Part shown: piece after piece, positions 63,744 to 64,000 of the stretch | How the letters are laid out: the number at the start of each line of letters is the position of its first letter | Position numbering within the stretch: the first letter of the stretch is position 1 | Notes under the pieces: generated by a model | Databases searched by the model: none | Told to the model about the DNA's origin: nothing | The model's input: the letters and a program-made list of their open reading frames with translations, nothing else | Assembly: GCF_900110115.1 (NCBI RefSeq) | Contig: NZ_FOCM01000007.1 | Location: 121,962 to 185,961 of the forward strand | DNA from: Palleronia pelagia | GTDB taxonomy: Bacteria; Pseudomonadota; Alphaproteobacteria; Rhodobacterales; Rhodobacteraceae | DNA: 64,000 bases | Reading direction: 5' to 3' | Translations under genes and position numbers: made by a program

Positions 63744-64000
63744 ATGAACCAGATTACCGACACCGCGAGCTTTGCGCTACTGGCCGAAGAGGCCGGGTTC
63801 GATCTGATCGAAGAGCGGCTTCGAGCCAACGTGCGCGCGACCATCGAAGCCGTGTTCGAAGAGGAGCTGGCCAGCTTCCTCGGCCGGCTTCGCTACCGTC
63901 GTGGGGACGGCCCGGCAAAAGGCTATCGCCACGGTCACCGGAAGCGACAGCTCACCGGCACCTTTGGCACCGAGACGGTGCGGGTGCCGCGGGCCCGGAT
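63744..64000 (+). CDS. IS256-family transposase, N-terminal part (runs off the window)
   Basis: Visible 85 residues: MNQITDTASFALLAEEAGFD, LIEERLRANVRATIEAVFEEELASFLG and RGDGPAKGYRHGHRKRQLTG, with TFGTETVRVPRARI at the edge. This is the standard N terminus of IS256/mutator transposases. The DDE domain is beyond the edge. ATG 63744 follows AGGGAGATCACGCC. The left inverted repeat should lie in 63630-63740 but cannot be fixed without the other end. Confidence 0.9.
   Translation, partial: MNQITDTASFALLAEEAGFDLIEERLRANVRATIEAVFEEELASFLGRLRYRRGDGPAKGYRHGHRKRQLTGTFGTETVRVPRAR

Overview
The window is high-GC alphaproteobacterial DNA, most likely from a Rhodobacterales (Roseobacter-group) chromosome. 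This is inferred from gene content: an Hsp20-DUF1150 pair, YdcH-type short coiled-coil proteins, a DUF2161 protein, an NfeD-SPFH pair, an HvrA-like H-NS protein, a CIRCE-controlled groESL operon and a Mn-type pyrophosphatase. No species call is possible.

Positions 1-24.8 kb are ordinary chromosomal backbone. They hold a GH13 alpha-glucosidase (cut by the left edge), a PAS protein, a 2-hydroxyacid dehydrogenase, a secreted SH3 protein, a CDF metal transporter, Hsp20-DUF1150, purEK, groESL, an SPFH-NfeD membrane pair, ppaC, a HAD phosphatase, ribF-ycgN-threonine aldolase, prs, htpX and an orphan betaine-type binding protein.

Positions 25.3-32.6 kb hold a complete Nit1C cluster (nitB-nitC-nitD-nitE-nitF-nitG-nitH, minus strand, mostly overlapping genes). 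It encodes a nitrilase, a radical SAM enzyme with an unusual cysteine spacing, a GNAT, an AIR-synthase-like protein, a flavin oxidoreductase and two small family proteins. This cluster is linked in other bacteria to nitrogen starvation and cyanide assimilation. A divergent MocR-type regulator replaces the activator found elsewhere. Next come an alpha/beta hydrolase and a class III CoA-transferase.

At 35.5 kb a tRNA-Ser(GCU) is followed by a tyrosine recombinase, an unrecognised gene and an excisionase-like gene fused to an IS remnant, so an integrated element starts here. A MetOD1-like/PAS sensor pair, an OxyR-like regulator, a GbsR/MarR regulator beside an 18-bp palindrome, and a cytochrome bd oxidase of the short Q-loop (cyanide-insensitive) type follow.

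The most striking structure is an apparently intact Tn402/Tn5053-type transposon at 45033-55788. It has 27-bp ends matching at 25 positions, a 5-bp target duplication GCCAA on both sides, tniA-tniB-(short)tniQ-tniR and a res region. Its cargo is a CmtR-like metal sensor, an HMA-CDF exporter, lspA, a CYP152-type fatty-acid peroxygenase, a second CDF-like protein, a METTL7-like methyltransferase and a CcdA/TlpA/DsbE thiol-redox set. It sits about 60 bp upstream of a second serine resolvase gene. The flanks share CAAAA(A)C/GTTTTTG motifs, so it appears to have inserted into that resolvase's own res site.

From 56.4 kb to the right edge the DNA is a mosaic of an RTX protein, an IS3 fragment, an H-NS-like silencer, a small secreted protein, a degenerate IS3 copy with 4-bp target duplication, a WGR protein, a DJ-1/PfpI fragment, a probably frameshifted MFS gene and the start of an IS256-family transposase.
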